Assembly: GCA_005800465.1 (NCBI GenBank)
Contig: SYFI01000082.1
Coordinates: 1 to 14,108 of the forward strand
DNA: 14,108 nt
Origin: Actinomycetota bacterium
GTDB taxonomy: Bacteria > Actinomycetota > Thermoleophilia > Miltoncostaeales > Miltoncostaeaceae
Direction of reading: 5' to 3'
The first letter of the stretch is position 1. Each line of letters begins with the position of its first letter. A program made the position numbers and the translations under genes. The notes under the pieces were generated by a model. The model ran no database searches. It was not told the origin of the DNA and saw only the letters and a list, made by a program, of their open reading frames with translations. This document shows, piece by piece, positions 1 to 7,622 of the stretch.

Positions 1-936
1 GTCGCCCACCAGCTGCACGGTGTCGCCCACCCGATCGGTGAGCAGCTTCCAGCCATCCCAGTCGTCCTCGGCCATGCCATCCTCGATGGACACGATGGGG
101 AAGGAGTCGCAGAGGTCGCCCCAGTAATCGGACATCTCGGCAGAGGTCAGCACGCGCCCCTCACCGGCCAAGTGGTACGCACCGTCCTTCCACAGTTCGG
201 TGGTGGCCGGGTCGAGCGCGATGGACACATCCTCGCCGGGGCGGTAGCCAGCAGCCACGATGGCCTCCATCACCACGTCGAGGGCGGCACGGTTGCTGGG
301 AAGGTCGGGGGCGAATCCGCCCTCGTCGCCCACGCCGGTGACCAGGCCGCGCTCGCGCAGCACGATCTTGAGCGCGTGGTACACCTCAGACCCCATGCGG
401 AGCGCCTCGGCGAAGGTGCGCGCACCGACCGGGCACACCATGAACTCCTGGAAGTCCACCGAGTTATCGGCGTGCATGCCGCCGTTGAGAATGTTCATGA
501 GCGGCACCGGCATGCGGTGGGCGCGGGCGCCGCCGATGTACCGGTACAGGGGGAGCCCGGCGTCGGCCGCGGCGGCCTGGGCCACGGCGAGTGAGCAACC
601 GAGAATGGCGTTGGCGCCCAGACGGCCCTTATTGGGGGTTCCGTCCAGCTGGGTCATGGTGCGGTCAACCGTCGACTGGTCCTCGGCATCCAGGCCCACC
701 AGCGCGGCGAACAACTCATCCTCCACATTGGCCACGGCCTTCAGCACACTCTTACCGCCGTACGCCGAGGTCTCGCCGTCACGCAGCTCAACGGCCTCAT
801 GCATGCCCGTGCTGGCACCTGACGGGACGGCTGCGATGCCGATTGCACCGCTCGCGAGCTCCACTTCAACCTCGATGGTCGGCTGACCACGGGAATCAAG
901 GATCTGCCGGGCGTGGACGCGAGTGATCTCGGACAT
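1..936 (-). CDS. eno: Enolase (phosphopyruvate hydratase), 3' end cut by window edge
   Basis: Converts 2-phosphoglycerate to phosphoenolpyruvate in glycolysis, in the cytosol, and needs Mg2+. The frame is open from the ATG at 936 to base 1 (312 codons); full-length enolases are about 430 residues, so roughly 120 C-terminal residues lie outside. It starts MSEITRVHARQILDSRG, the standard enolase N-terminus. The catalytic acid sits in VGDEGGFAP (E205), and the three Mg2+ ligands are D242 (SIALD), E285 (SIEDG) and D312 (LVGD, the last codon). Their spacing matches E. coli D246/E290/D317. The catalytic Lys and the second-half His lie beyond the window. A GGAAGG Shine-Dalgarno (941-946) ends 4 nt before the ATG. 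It is the last visible gene of the mfd–prsA-like–mazG–eno run, 67 nt after mazG, and in Actinomycetota is usually followed by a divisome gene (ftsB/divIC), not visible here. Confidence 0.97.
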   Translation of the reverse strand, partial: MSEITRVHARQILDSRGQPTIEVEVELASGAIGIAAVPSGASTGMHEAVELRDGETSAYGGKSVLKAVANVEDELFAALVGLDAEDQSTVDRTMTQLDGTPNKGRLGANAILGCSLAVAQAAAADAGLPLYRYIGGARAHRMPVPLMNILNGGMHADNSVDFQEFMVCPVGARTFAEALRMGSEVYHALKIVLRERGLVTGVGDEGGFAPDLPSNRAALDVVMEAIVAAGYRPGEDVSIALDPATTELWKDGAYHLAGEGRVLTSAEMSDYWGDLCDSFPIVSIEDGMAEDDWDGWKLLTDRVGDTVQLVGD

Positions 937-1003
937 TGGACCTTCCGCTTCGAGGTGAAGATGACCCGACGAGCCTACCGGCGCGCGGCGGGTGCGGTCT
1001 GCG

Positions 1004-2026
1004 TCAGTCGTGCTGCTGGCGGTATCGCAGGTACCAATGAAGTTGTGCGTCTGCATCCAGCGCCTCGAAATCATGCCCAGCGGCCTGTGCGAGGGCAGCG
1101 GTACCCTCCACCCGTTCGCGAAACCGGGCGGCGGCGGCGCGCACGGCGATCTCCGGGTCAACTCCCGCAGCACGGGCCACGGCGACCGCCGCAAAGATGA
1201 CGTCACCCACCTCATGCTGGGAGGGGTCGACGCGCACCTCCCCCACCTCCTCGTCCAACTTATCGAGCGCGGCCCCCACGTCGGGGAATGCAAATCCGAT
1301 ACTTGCGGCTCGCTTCTGGGCCTTGGCCGCGTAGGCCAGCGCGGGGAGCCCGGGCGGCAACTCATGGAAGATGCCCTCGTCGGGTCGCTCAGCCCGCTTG
1401 CGCTGCTCCCAGATATCCACCACCGCACCGGCATTGGCGGCCGCCTGATCGCCGTACACATGGGGGTGGCGACTGATGAGCTTGTCGGCCTGCCCCCGGG
1501 CGACCGTGGCCAGGTCGGCGTGGCCATCCTCCTCGAGCAGAGCGGCGAGGAAAACCGACTGGAACAGCAGGTCGCCGATCTCGTCGGCCTGATGCGCGGG
1601 GTCGCCATCGGCCACCGCCTCGGCAACCTCAAACGCCTCCTCAACGGTGTGGGGCACGATGGTGGCCGCGGTCTGCACCCGGTCCCAAGGGCACTCAGCC
1701 CGGAGGCGCGACGCCACGACCGCGAGCTCGGCCACGCGGGTGCCGATGGCGCGGGCCCGCAGGATTTCGCGAGCCGGCACGGTGTGTGCCGTGGGATGTG
1801 CCGTGGCGATCATATGGGCCAACGGGTCGGGCGCAATCACGGTGCACTCGGCGGGCAGCGTGCGGAGGTCGTCGGGCAGGGGCGCCGCCACGACGCCGAT
1901 CAGCCCCTCGACGGCCGGGTGGAGGGGAGGAGAGAAGACCGTGCCCGACAGAACGCGGATGGCATCCAGCGCAACCGAGGGCAGGGAGTCGGGATCGCCC
2001 GGGCCGAGGGCGATCACCCGGATCAC
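1004..2026 (-). CDS. mazG: MazG nucleoside triphosphate pyrophosphohydrolase with short N-terminal methylase-like remnant
   Basis: Hydrolyses (d)NTPs, including damaged ones, to the monophosphate plus pyrophosphate; a cytosolic house-cleaning enzyme. The 340-residue product has two MazG folds. The first carries CPWDRVQT (112-119), then EEAFE (129-133) and DEIGD (148-152), which supply the Mg2+-binding acids. The second carries KLDEEVGEV (256-264) and HEVGD (271-275), so both halves keep their acidic residues. Residues 1-85 begin VIALGPGDPDSLP, which resembles the start of tetrapyrrole (SAM-dependent) methylases as fused in B. subtilis YabN. Here the region is far too short for a working methylase, like the roughly 100-residue N-terminal region of mycobacterial MazG. 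The start is GTG at 2024-2026, 4 nt after the prsA-like stop codon, with a weak GGCGGA upstream, suggesting coupling. MazG activity is a strong family inference; the N-terminal role is unknown. Confidence 0.95.
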   Translation of the reverse strand: MIRVIALGPGDPDSLPSVALDAIRVLSGTVFSPPLHPAVEGLIGVVAAPLPDDLRTLPAECTVIAPDPLAHMIATAHPTAHTVPAREILRARAIGTRVAELAVVASRLRAECPWDRVQTAATIVPHTVEEAFEVAEAVADGDPAHQADEIGDLLFQSVFLAALLEEDGHADLATVARGQADKLISRHPHVYGDQAAANAGAVVDIWEQRKRAERPDEGIFHELPPGLPALAYAAKAQKRAASIGFAFPDVGAALDKLDEEVGEVRVDPSQHEVGDVIFAAVAVARAAGVDPEIAVRAAAARFRERVEGTAALAQAAGHDFEALDADAQLHWYLRYRQQHD

Positions 2027-2030
2027 GTTG

Positions 2031-3023
2031 CTATCCGCCCGTGGTGCTGGCGGGCTTCAGCGATTCGTCGGAGTACACGATGCGCGAGTCCCACTGCTTG
2101 AGCAGCTTGGTACGCCACTTCGCCTCTGCGGCGCTCTTCTTGATCTGCAATTGCTGGGTGATGATGTTCGTCTCGGCCTCGGCACACGGGATGTCGCGGG
2201 CAGGCGTCACCGTGGCGGTAATGATGTGCCACCCGAACTGTGTCTGCACCGGTGCGGAGATCTGGCCGTCGCCGAGTGCGAAGGCAACCTTCTCGAACTC
2301 GGGGACGAGGGCGCCCTTCGTGATGGCACCGAGGCTTCCGCCATGATTCTTTGAGCCGGGGTCTGTGGAGTCCTGCTTTGCGAGCGCGGCGAAGTTGGAC
2401 GAGTTGACTATCGCGCTGATGCGGTCGGCCTCGGCCTTGGTCTTCACCAGAATATGTGAGGCCTCGCGACTGGCCGCCTGCTTGAACTCCTCTGGGTGCG
2501 CCTTGCAGTAGGCCAGCGCCTCGGCCGGGGTAAACGTGATGCCCTTGGTCACCCGGGCGACCAACTTGGGCTGTTCGAGATTGGTGCGAATGATGCGCGT
2601 GACGTCGGCCTTGGTGATGTTCGCCTTCTTGAGGAAGTCATCGAACTGCTTCTGGCTGCCGCTGAAGTTCGTTGTAATGATCTTCTTGGTCTCGGCCTTC
2701 AACTGCAGAGCGGTCGGCACGCAGGGCTTGCCGCACTTCTGTGCCTCCTGGTCAACGATGCGCTGAAATACCAGCGACGCAAGCGCGTTCTGCGCGAGGA
2801 CTGCGTACTCGTCGGTTCCCTCCGCCGGGAAGGTCTGCTTCTGCTGCTCGGCTGCGGACTTCTGCTGCGAGAGCGCCTGATCGAGCTCCGACTGCGGGAT
2901 GACCTGATCACCCACTTGGGCGACGCCGCCATCGACGACGCCTCCGCATCCGGTGAGGGCGATCGCTGCCAGAGCGACGCCGGCCGCGAACGCGGCAATT
3001 GCGGGGCGAAAGTGGGTCGGCAC
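2031..3023 (-). CDS. PrsA/SurA-like parvulin peptidyl-prolyl isomerase lipoprotein
   Basis: Likely an extracytoplasmic foldase anchored to the membrane by a lipid, assisting folding of exported proteins by prolyl cis-trans isomerisation. The 330-residue product has a signal sequence ending in the lipobox ALTGC (22-26; C26 would be acylated). Next come a SurA-type helical N-domain (about 33-180), a parvulin domain (about 187-272) with ASHILV (H190), DPGSKNHGGSLG and FGWHII (H266), and a helical Lys-rich tail. Four further cysteines (C97, C101, C173, C280) could form disulfides. The start is GTG at 3021-3023: it gives a well-shaped signal peptide, but no Shine-Dalgarno precedes it; a TANNNT -10-like hexamer lies 8 nt upstream (separate entry). 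It sits between mfd/DedA-like and mazG, where actinobacterial SurA_N proteins commonly lie. PrsA is the closest functional name; the substrate is unknown. Confidence 0.93.
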   Translation of the reverse strand: MPTHFRPAIAAFAAGVALAAIALTGCGGVVDGGVAQVGDQVIPQSELDQALSQQKSAAEQQKQTFPAEGTDEYAVLAQNALASLVFQRIVDQEAQKCGKPCVPTALQLKAETKKIITTNFSGSQKQFDDFLKKANITKADVTRIIRTNLEQPKLVARVTKGITFTPAEALAYCKAHPEEFKQAASREASHILVKTKAEADRISAIVNSSNFAALAKQDSTDPGSKNHGGSLGAITKGALVPEFEKVAFALGDGQISAPVQTQFGWHIITATVTPARDIPCAEAETNIITQQLQIKKSAAEAKWRTKLLKQWDSRIVYSDESLKPASTTGG

Positions 3024-3031
3024 CGAAGAGG

Positions 3032-3037
3032 ACTGTA
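3032..3037 (-). promoter_or_regulatory. Candidate -10 element for a leaderless prsA-like transcript
   Basis: The minus strand reads TACAGT, then CCTCTTCG, then the GTG start codon of the prsA-like gene. TACAGT fits the TANNNT -10 pattern and its 8-nt distance places the transcription start at or next to the start codon. A weak -35-like CTGAAC lies 16 nt further up (3/6 match to TTGACA). The absence of any Shine-Dalgarno before this GTG supports the idea. It is inferred from pattern and spacing only; such hexamers occur by chance. Confidence 0.35.
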
Positions 3038-3055
3038 CCAGTGGTCGAGCGCCGT

Positions 3056-3670
3056 TCAGGCGCCCCCGGGCATGTCGTCACCACTGCCACGACGGCCGCG
3101 GTGGAACCTGAAACGGTGATCCTCGATCAGTGCCCGGTAGTCGCTACGCAAAACGATGAGCAGCACGCCCACCACGATGGCCACTGCCACCACGACCGAC
3201 CACGGGCCGATGAGGCCGCGCAGTTGATCTGCGAGTGCCGTCGCGGCCAGGCTGCCACCGCCGACGCTGATGGCGTATCCGATGATGCGTCCCACGAAGA
3301 CCGACACAGCCACCAGCCACAACTTGACGCGCACGAGGCCGGCCACGATGAACAGCACACCGGCCGGTGGCGGGGATGCCGCCAGCAGCACTGCCACGCC
3401 CAGGTCGCCCGCCGCCCCCTCGAGACGGCCGTGCAGGTATTCAAGGTTGCCGCGTGACCATCGGCCGAGCATCCGCTCGCCAGCGACCCGCGAGATGGCC
3501 ACCAAGCCCACGCGCCCGACGGTGGTGCCGAATGCGCCGACGACGATGGCGAGGGGGATCGAGAGCTTGTACTCCACCACCATGTACGCAACCACGATCC
3601 ACGACGGGAAGATCGGCAGCGGGATGAGGGCGAATCCCGCTGCGATGGCGCCCAGCACGAGGTAGATCAC
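3056..3670 (-). CDS. Small polytopic membrane protein, DedA/VTT-like
   Basis: A 204-residue integral membrane protein of unknown substrate. Hydrophobic segments fall at about 3-33, 38-60, 90-112, 117-138 and 156-175, followed by a short, partly basic hydrophilic tail (HRFRFHRGRRG). The segment with ASPPPAG (98-104) followed by an AG and a GR/G-containing helix recalls the re-entrant core of the DedA/VTT (SNARE-associated) family, whose members include undecaprenyl-phosphate and phosphatidylethanolamine flippases. The characteristic DedA arginine pair is not evident, so the family call is tentative and a transport function is not established. The start is GTG at 3668-3670, overlapping the mfd stop codon by 4 nt (GTGA) and without its own Shine-Dalgarno, so translation probably depends on mfd. 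The stop is 32 nt before the prsA-like start. Confidence 0.85.
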   Translation of the reverse strand: MIYLVLGAIAAGFALIPLPIFPSWIVVAYMVVEYKLSIPLAIVVGAFGTTVGRVGLVAISRVAGERMLGRWSRGNLEYLHGRLEGAAGDLGVAVLLAASPPPAGVLFIVAGLVRVKLWLVAVSVFVGRIIGYAISVGGGSLAATALADQLRGLIGPWSVVVAVAIVVGVLLIVLRSDYRALIEDHRFRFHRGRRGSGDDMPGGA

Positions 3671-6600
3671 GGCACAGCGACCGGCGTTGCAAGGGCGTCG
3701 AGGGCGGCGATGGCGGCATCGATGCGCGCAGATGGATCGGACGTCGATGGAACGCTGATGAGGTTGTCGGTGGTGGAGTACAGCGCACCCTCCACCCCAT
3801 CGCGCAGCGCCCGCATGCCCACTGAGTCCAGCGTGACCGGTCCGATGACCACACGTCCCGCCCGGGCTGCTGCCTGTCGTGCTCCGACGGCGCGCATGCG
3901 TAGGCGAAGACCCTGCACGCGCACGAGGGCATGGACTGGCTGGGGCAACTCACCGAACCGGTCCTCGACCTCTGAGGTGATTCGGTCGAGCGCGTCAGCA
4001 TCGGGTGCGAGCGCGATGCGGCGATGCAGATCGATCTTGGCGGCCTCAAACGGCACGTAGTCGGCTGGGATGTACGCCGAGACAGGGATCTCCACCCGCA
4101 CCTCCTCCTCGGGCGGCGGGTCACCGCGCCCAGCAGCGATGGCCTCCTGCAGCATCTCCACGTACATCTCGAAGCCCACGGCGGCGACGTGGCCGCTCTG
4201 CTCGTCGCCCAGCAGATTGCCTGCCCCCCGGATCTCGAGGTCGCGCATGGCGATTCGCAGACCGCTGCCAAGCTCGGTGTAGTCGGCCACGGCCCGCAGC
4301 CGTGCTGCCGCCTCACGGGTCACCGACGCCGGGTCGGGGTAGAAGAGATAGGCGTGGGCGGTCACATCGCTTCGCCCCACCCGTCCACGGATCTGGTAGA
4401 GCTGGCTCAGGCCGAGCAGGTCGGCCCGGTCCACGATGAGCGTGTTGGCCCGGGGGATGTCGATGCCCGACTCGATGATGCTCGTGGCCACCAGTACATC
4501 GGCCTCGGCCCGTACGAACGCCATCATCACGTCCTCGAGGGCCGACTCGTGCATCTGGCCGTGGGCCACCAGCACACGGAGGCCCGGCACCATTTCGCGC
4601 ACGCGCTCGGCGGCCTCATCGATGGTCTCCACGCGATTGTGCAGATAGAACGCCTGCCCACCGCGCTCCACCTCGCGCGTGAGCGCGGGGATGACCACCT
4701 GCTCGTCGAACTCCCCCACGTGCGTGGCGATGGGTCGTCGGCCGGCGGGGGGCGTTTCGATCACGCTGATGTCACGCAGCCCCGACAGAGACATTTGCAG
4801 GGTGCGCGGGATGGGGGTGGCGCTGAGCGCGAGTACGTCCACCCTGAGACGGAGTTGGCGTAGCGCCTCCTTCTGCGACACCCCGAACCGCTGCTCCTCG
4901 TCCACGATGACCAGGCCGAGGTCTTTGGGCTGCACGTCCATCGACAGCACCCGATGGGTGCCGATGAGGATGTCGAGCTCGCCCGTCTTAAAGCGCCCGA
5001 GCACCGCCTTTACCTCGGCTGCGGTCCGGAACCGGTTCACCATGTCAACGCTCACGGGCAGTTCGGCGAAGCGCTCCCGGAAGGTTGCCAGATGCTGTTG
5101 GGCCAGGATGGTGGTGGGCACCAGCACGAGTACCTGCTTGCCACCGGCCGCCGCCTTGAAGGCCGCGCGCATGGCCACCTCGGTCTTCCCGAACCCCACG
5201 TCCCCGCACACAAGCCGGTCCATGGGTGATGGCCGTTCCATGTCCTCGGTCACCTCGTCAATCGCCCGCTGCTGATCCGGCGTTTCGTGGTGACTGAAGC
5301 GGCGCTCAAGCTCGCGGGTGAGGTCATCGTCTGGCGGAAACGCGAAGCCCTCTGCGCGCCCCCGCGCTTCGTACAACGAGATGAGCTCACCCGCCAGCTC
5401 GCGTACTGCCGCACGGGCGCGGGCCTTCATCGCGCTCCAGGACTTGCCGCCCAACTTCGACAGCGCGGGTGCGCTGCCGTCGGCACCGACGTAGCGCGAC
5501 ACCTTCTCGAGGTGGTCGTGGGGGACGTACAGGCGGTCGTCACCCGCGAACACGAGCGCCAGGTAATCGCGTGTGACGTTGGCCACAGTGCGGGTCTCAA
5601 AACCCTCGAGCCGTCCGATGCCCTGATCCTCGTGCACGACGTAGTCGCCCACCTTGAGATCAAGGAATGATGCGATGTGGCGGCCGGCGGTGAGTGGGGC
5701 GCGGGCCCCGGGGCGGCGTCGCCGGATGAGCGTGCCGTCGGGCACCACAGCCAGACCGAGGTCGCGCGACACGAACCCCGTGCGGAGGTCGAGGTGGGTA
5801 AATGCCACCGAGCCCTCCGGTGGCACCCGGCCGTCGGCATCCATGATCACGGGGGCCACCCGAGTCACGAGGTGCTGCGTGCGCTCCATGTTTCCGCGCC
5901 GCGCGAAGCACACCACCAGCCGTTGGCGATCAGCCGACAAGCGGGCCATCTCGGACTCTGCCTCGGCCATACCCCGGGTGGCGAATCGGGCCTCACGCAC
6001 GTCGAATGCCGGGGCCTCAGTACCAGACGGTACGCGCAGATCGAGCACCGCCAGGTCGTCAAGGCGCGAGATGAGCGTGGCCGGATCGTCGAGTGCACCA
6101 GCTGCGGCCTCGTCCTCCAACCGCTCGAGGGCCTCACGGAGTGCACCCTCATAGTCAGCCGGTTGCAGGCGAACCACGCGCGCGCCGCCGATGCCCGGAT
6201 CGACGAGCGGGTCAACGAGCGGTACGTCGCCGGGCTCGGCTGCCGTCCAGATCCCAACCCGTGTGAGCGGCCGGATGGTCTTCTGGGTAAACAGCGAAAA
6301 CGCGCGCAGCGACTCCACCTCGTCACCGAAACAGTCGATGCGCACCGGGCCGTCTGCGGTAGAGGGATAGACGTCGAGCAGGCCACCCCGCACGGCCATC
6401 TCTCCGCGCTCTTCCACCTGGGGTACGCGCTCATATCCCACCCCGGCAAGGCGGTCGACCAGGGCATCCATGTCAATGCGCATACCGGACTCCAGCACCA
6501 CCTCATCGGCGCGGACATCACGTGCGGGCACCCGCTCCATGAGCGCGGGAGTACTGGCCACCACCACCTGTCCCGGCGCACCGAGCATGCCGAGCGCACG

Positions 6601-6915
6601 TGCGCGCAGGCCGACCAGGTGCGGGGAGATCCCCACCGCGCCTCCCGATACGGCGCCACGCGATGGCCACAGCGCAACGGCCGGAGGCCCAAGCAGGGCC
6701 TCAAGATCGGTCACGAGGTCGCGGGCCTCCTCGTCGCGTGCCGGTACCACCAGAAGCGGCTGGCCACAGCGCCGCGCAAGAGCAGCCAGCACCACAGCCC
6801 ATGCCGGACGGCCGAGGGACAGGTGGCCGGCGTTGTGCCCCACGAGCAGACGATCGGCTGCTTCTCCCACCGGGCCAGATGCGAGCACCAGTTGGTCGAG
6901 CGGGGGCGTGCTCAT
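3667..6915 (-). CDS. mfd: Transcription-repair coupling factor Mfd
   Basis: ATP-driven DNA translocase that removes RNA polymerase stalled at lesions and recruits UvrA for nucleotide excision repair. The 1082-residue product (E. coli 1148) has all Mfd parts in order. The UvrB-homology region for UvrA binding includes GYERVPQVEERGEMAVRGG (about 158-177) and a TQKT segment. A CarD-like RNA-polymerase-interacting domain starts at GDYVVHEDQGIGRLEGF (423). The helicase core has GDVGFGKT (571-578, K577), DEEQ (672-675), LSATPIPRTLQMSLSG, and QIRGRVGRSD (about 841). The RecG-like translocation motif contains LEIRGAGNLLG (about 893). A C-terminal TRCF domain (about 935-1035) normally masks the UvrA-binding surface. 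No truncation or missing motif is seen. The ATG at 6913-6915 overlaps the pth stop by 4 nt (ATGA), and the DedA-like start overlaps its own stop. Confidence 0.98.
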   Translation of the reverse strand: MSTPPLDQLVLASGPVGEAADRLLVGHNAGHLSLGRPAWAVVLAALARRCGQPLLVVPARDEEARDLVTDLEALLGPPAVALWPSRGAVSGGAVGISPHLVGLRARALGMLGAPGQVVVASTPALMERVPARDVRADEVVLESGMRIDMDALVDRLAGVGYERVPQVEERGEMAVRGGLLDVYPSTADGPVRIDCFGDEVESLRAFSLFTQKTIRPLTRVGIWTAAEPGDVPLVDPLVDPGIGGARVVRLQPADYEGALREALERLEDEAAAGALDDPATLISRLDDLAVLDLRVPSGTEAPAFDVREARFATRGMAEAESEMARLSADRQRLVVCFARRGNMERTQHLVTRVAPVIMDADGRVPPEGSVAFTHLDLRTGFVSRDLGLAVVPDGTLIRRRRPGARAPLTAGRHIASFLDLKVGDYVVHEDQGIGRLEGFETRTVANVTRDYLALVFAGDDRLYVPHDHLEKVSRYVGADGSAPALSKLGGKSWSAMKARARAAVRELAGELISLYEARGRAEGFAFPPDDDLTRELERRFSHHETPDQQRAIDEVTEDMERPSPMDRLVCGDVGFGKTEVAMRAAFKAAAGGKQVLVLVPTTILAQQHLATFRERFAELPVSVDMVNRFRTAAEVKAVLGRFKTGELDILIGTHRVLSMDVQPKDLGLVIVDEEQRFGVSQKEALRQLRLRVDVLALSATPIPRTLQMSLSGLRDISVIETPPAGRRPIATHVGEFDEQVVIPALTREVERGGQAFYLHNRVETIDEAAERVREMVPGLRVLVAHGQMHESALEDVMMAFVRAEADVLVATSIIESGIDIPRANTLIVDRADLLGLSQLYQIRGRVGRSDVTAHAYLFYPDPASVTREAAARLRAVADYTELGSGLRIAMRDLEIRGAGNLLGDEQSGHVAAVGFEMYVEMLQEAIAAGRGDPPPEEEVRVEIPVSAYIPADYVPFEAAKIDLHRRIALAPDADALDRITSEVEDRFGELPQPVHALVRVQGLRLRMRAVGARQAAARAGRVVIGPVTLDSVGMRALRDGVEGALYSTTDNLISVPSTSDPSARIDAAIAALDALATPVAVP

Positions 6916-7616
6916 ACGGAACCCGGCCCGGGCTCGCCCGCATCGGTGGCGGTGGGGTCTGTGTCGCCTGGTGCATCGGCCCGACGGCGCTCGGTGCGTG
7001 CCCGGGCACGCTCACCCGCCGGTCGTGCATGAAATCGGGAGATGGCCTCGTCCATGCCGTCAGCCAGTACGGCCTCGGTCATGGTGAGGCCAGCCTCGAT
7101 GAGCGTATGCACATCTGCCACCGGCTCGTCGAATGCGGCGAGCACCCATGCCGCTTCGTCACCGCGGAATGCGGCGGGCGCGCGCCCCACACCCACGCGA
7201 ATACGCAGGAAGTCAGAACTGCCGAGCGCCGAGGTGATCGATCGCAGCCCATTGTGGCCGCCGTGTCCGCCACCACGCTTACCGCGCACCTCGCCAAATG
7301 GCACATCGATGTCGTCGTGCACCACCAGCACCTGCCCGGCGGCGGCATGAAGCGTGCCCGCGGCCGGGCCCACCGATGAACCGGAGTCGTTCATATATGT
7401 GGCGGGGATGAGCAGGGCCACGGGGCCAGATGGTCCACGGGCCTCTGCGTAGTGCCCCGCGTAGCGCGTGGCGAACCGGCCTGCGTCGAGGCAGAGCGCC
7501 AGTTCCTGCACCACGCGCTGACCCGCATTGTGGCGGGTGCGCGCGTACTTCGCGCCCGGATTCCCCAGACCGACCACCAGGCGGACCGGCGGCGCATCGG
7601 CTGCCGCGTCCGCCAC
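6912..7616 (-). CDS. pth: Peptidyl-tRNA hydrolase
   Basis: Releases peptides from peptidyl-tRNAs that drop off the ribosome, recycling tRNA in the cytosol. The product is 234 residues, against about 190 for typical bacterial Pth. VVGLGNPG (14-21, N19) and TRHNAGQ (27-33, catalytic H29) are present, as are the conserved N76 (TYMND), VVHDDIDVP (D101, the Asp that activates the catalytic His) and GGGHGGHNGLRSI (H121, N122). The extra length is a low-complexity Arg/Glu/Pro/Thr tail after about residue 197 that is not part of the fold. The start is GTG at 7614-7616, preceded by GGGGAGGAG (7626-7634), which overlaps the end of rplY and leaves a 9-nt spacer. This strong site fixes the start. rplY–pth adjacency is common in Actinomycetota. 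Confidence 0.97.
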   Translation of the reverse strand: MADAAADAPPVRLVVGLGNPGAKYARTRHNAGQRVVQELALCLDAGRFATRYAGHYAEARGPSGPVALLIPATYMNDSGSSVGPAAGTLHAAAGQVLVVHDDIDVPFGEVRGKRGGGHGGHNGLRSITSALGSSDFLRIRVGVGRAPAAFRGDEAAWVLAAFDEPVADVHTLIEAGLTMTEAVLADGMDEAISRFHARPAGERARARTERRRADAPGDTDPTATDAGEPGPGSV

Positions 7617-7622
7617 TGGCCG

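Noticed and set aside
937..1003. Separate promoter or terminator in the mazG–eno gap
   Set aside because: The 67 nt contain GC-rich self-complementary bases but no clear stem-loop or promoter pair; only the eno ribosome binding site is convincing.
2721..2735. CGKPC in the foldase as a thioredoxin-type redox site
   Set aside because: The spacing is C-x-x-x-C rather than C-x-x-C, and the surrounding sequence is a SurA-type helical domain, not a thioredoxin fold.
5677..7032. Long open frames on the plus strand opposite mfd, mazG and the secreted-protein gene (for example 5677-7032, 992-2101, 11850-12944, 4024-4863)
   Set aside because: They run antisense to genes with full family motifs, have His/Arg/Gly-rich compositions typical of high-GC complementary frames, and show no recognisable domain or ribosome binding site.
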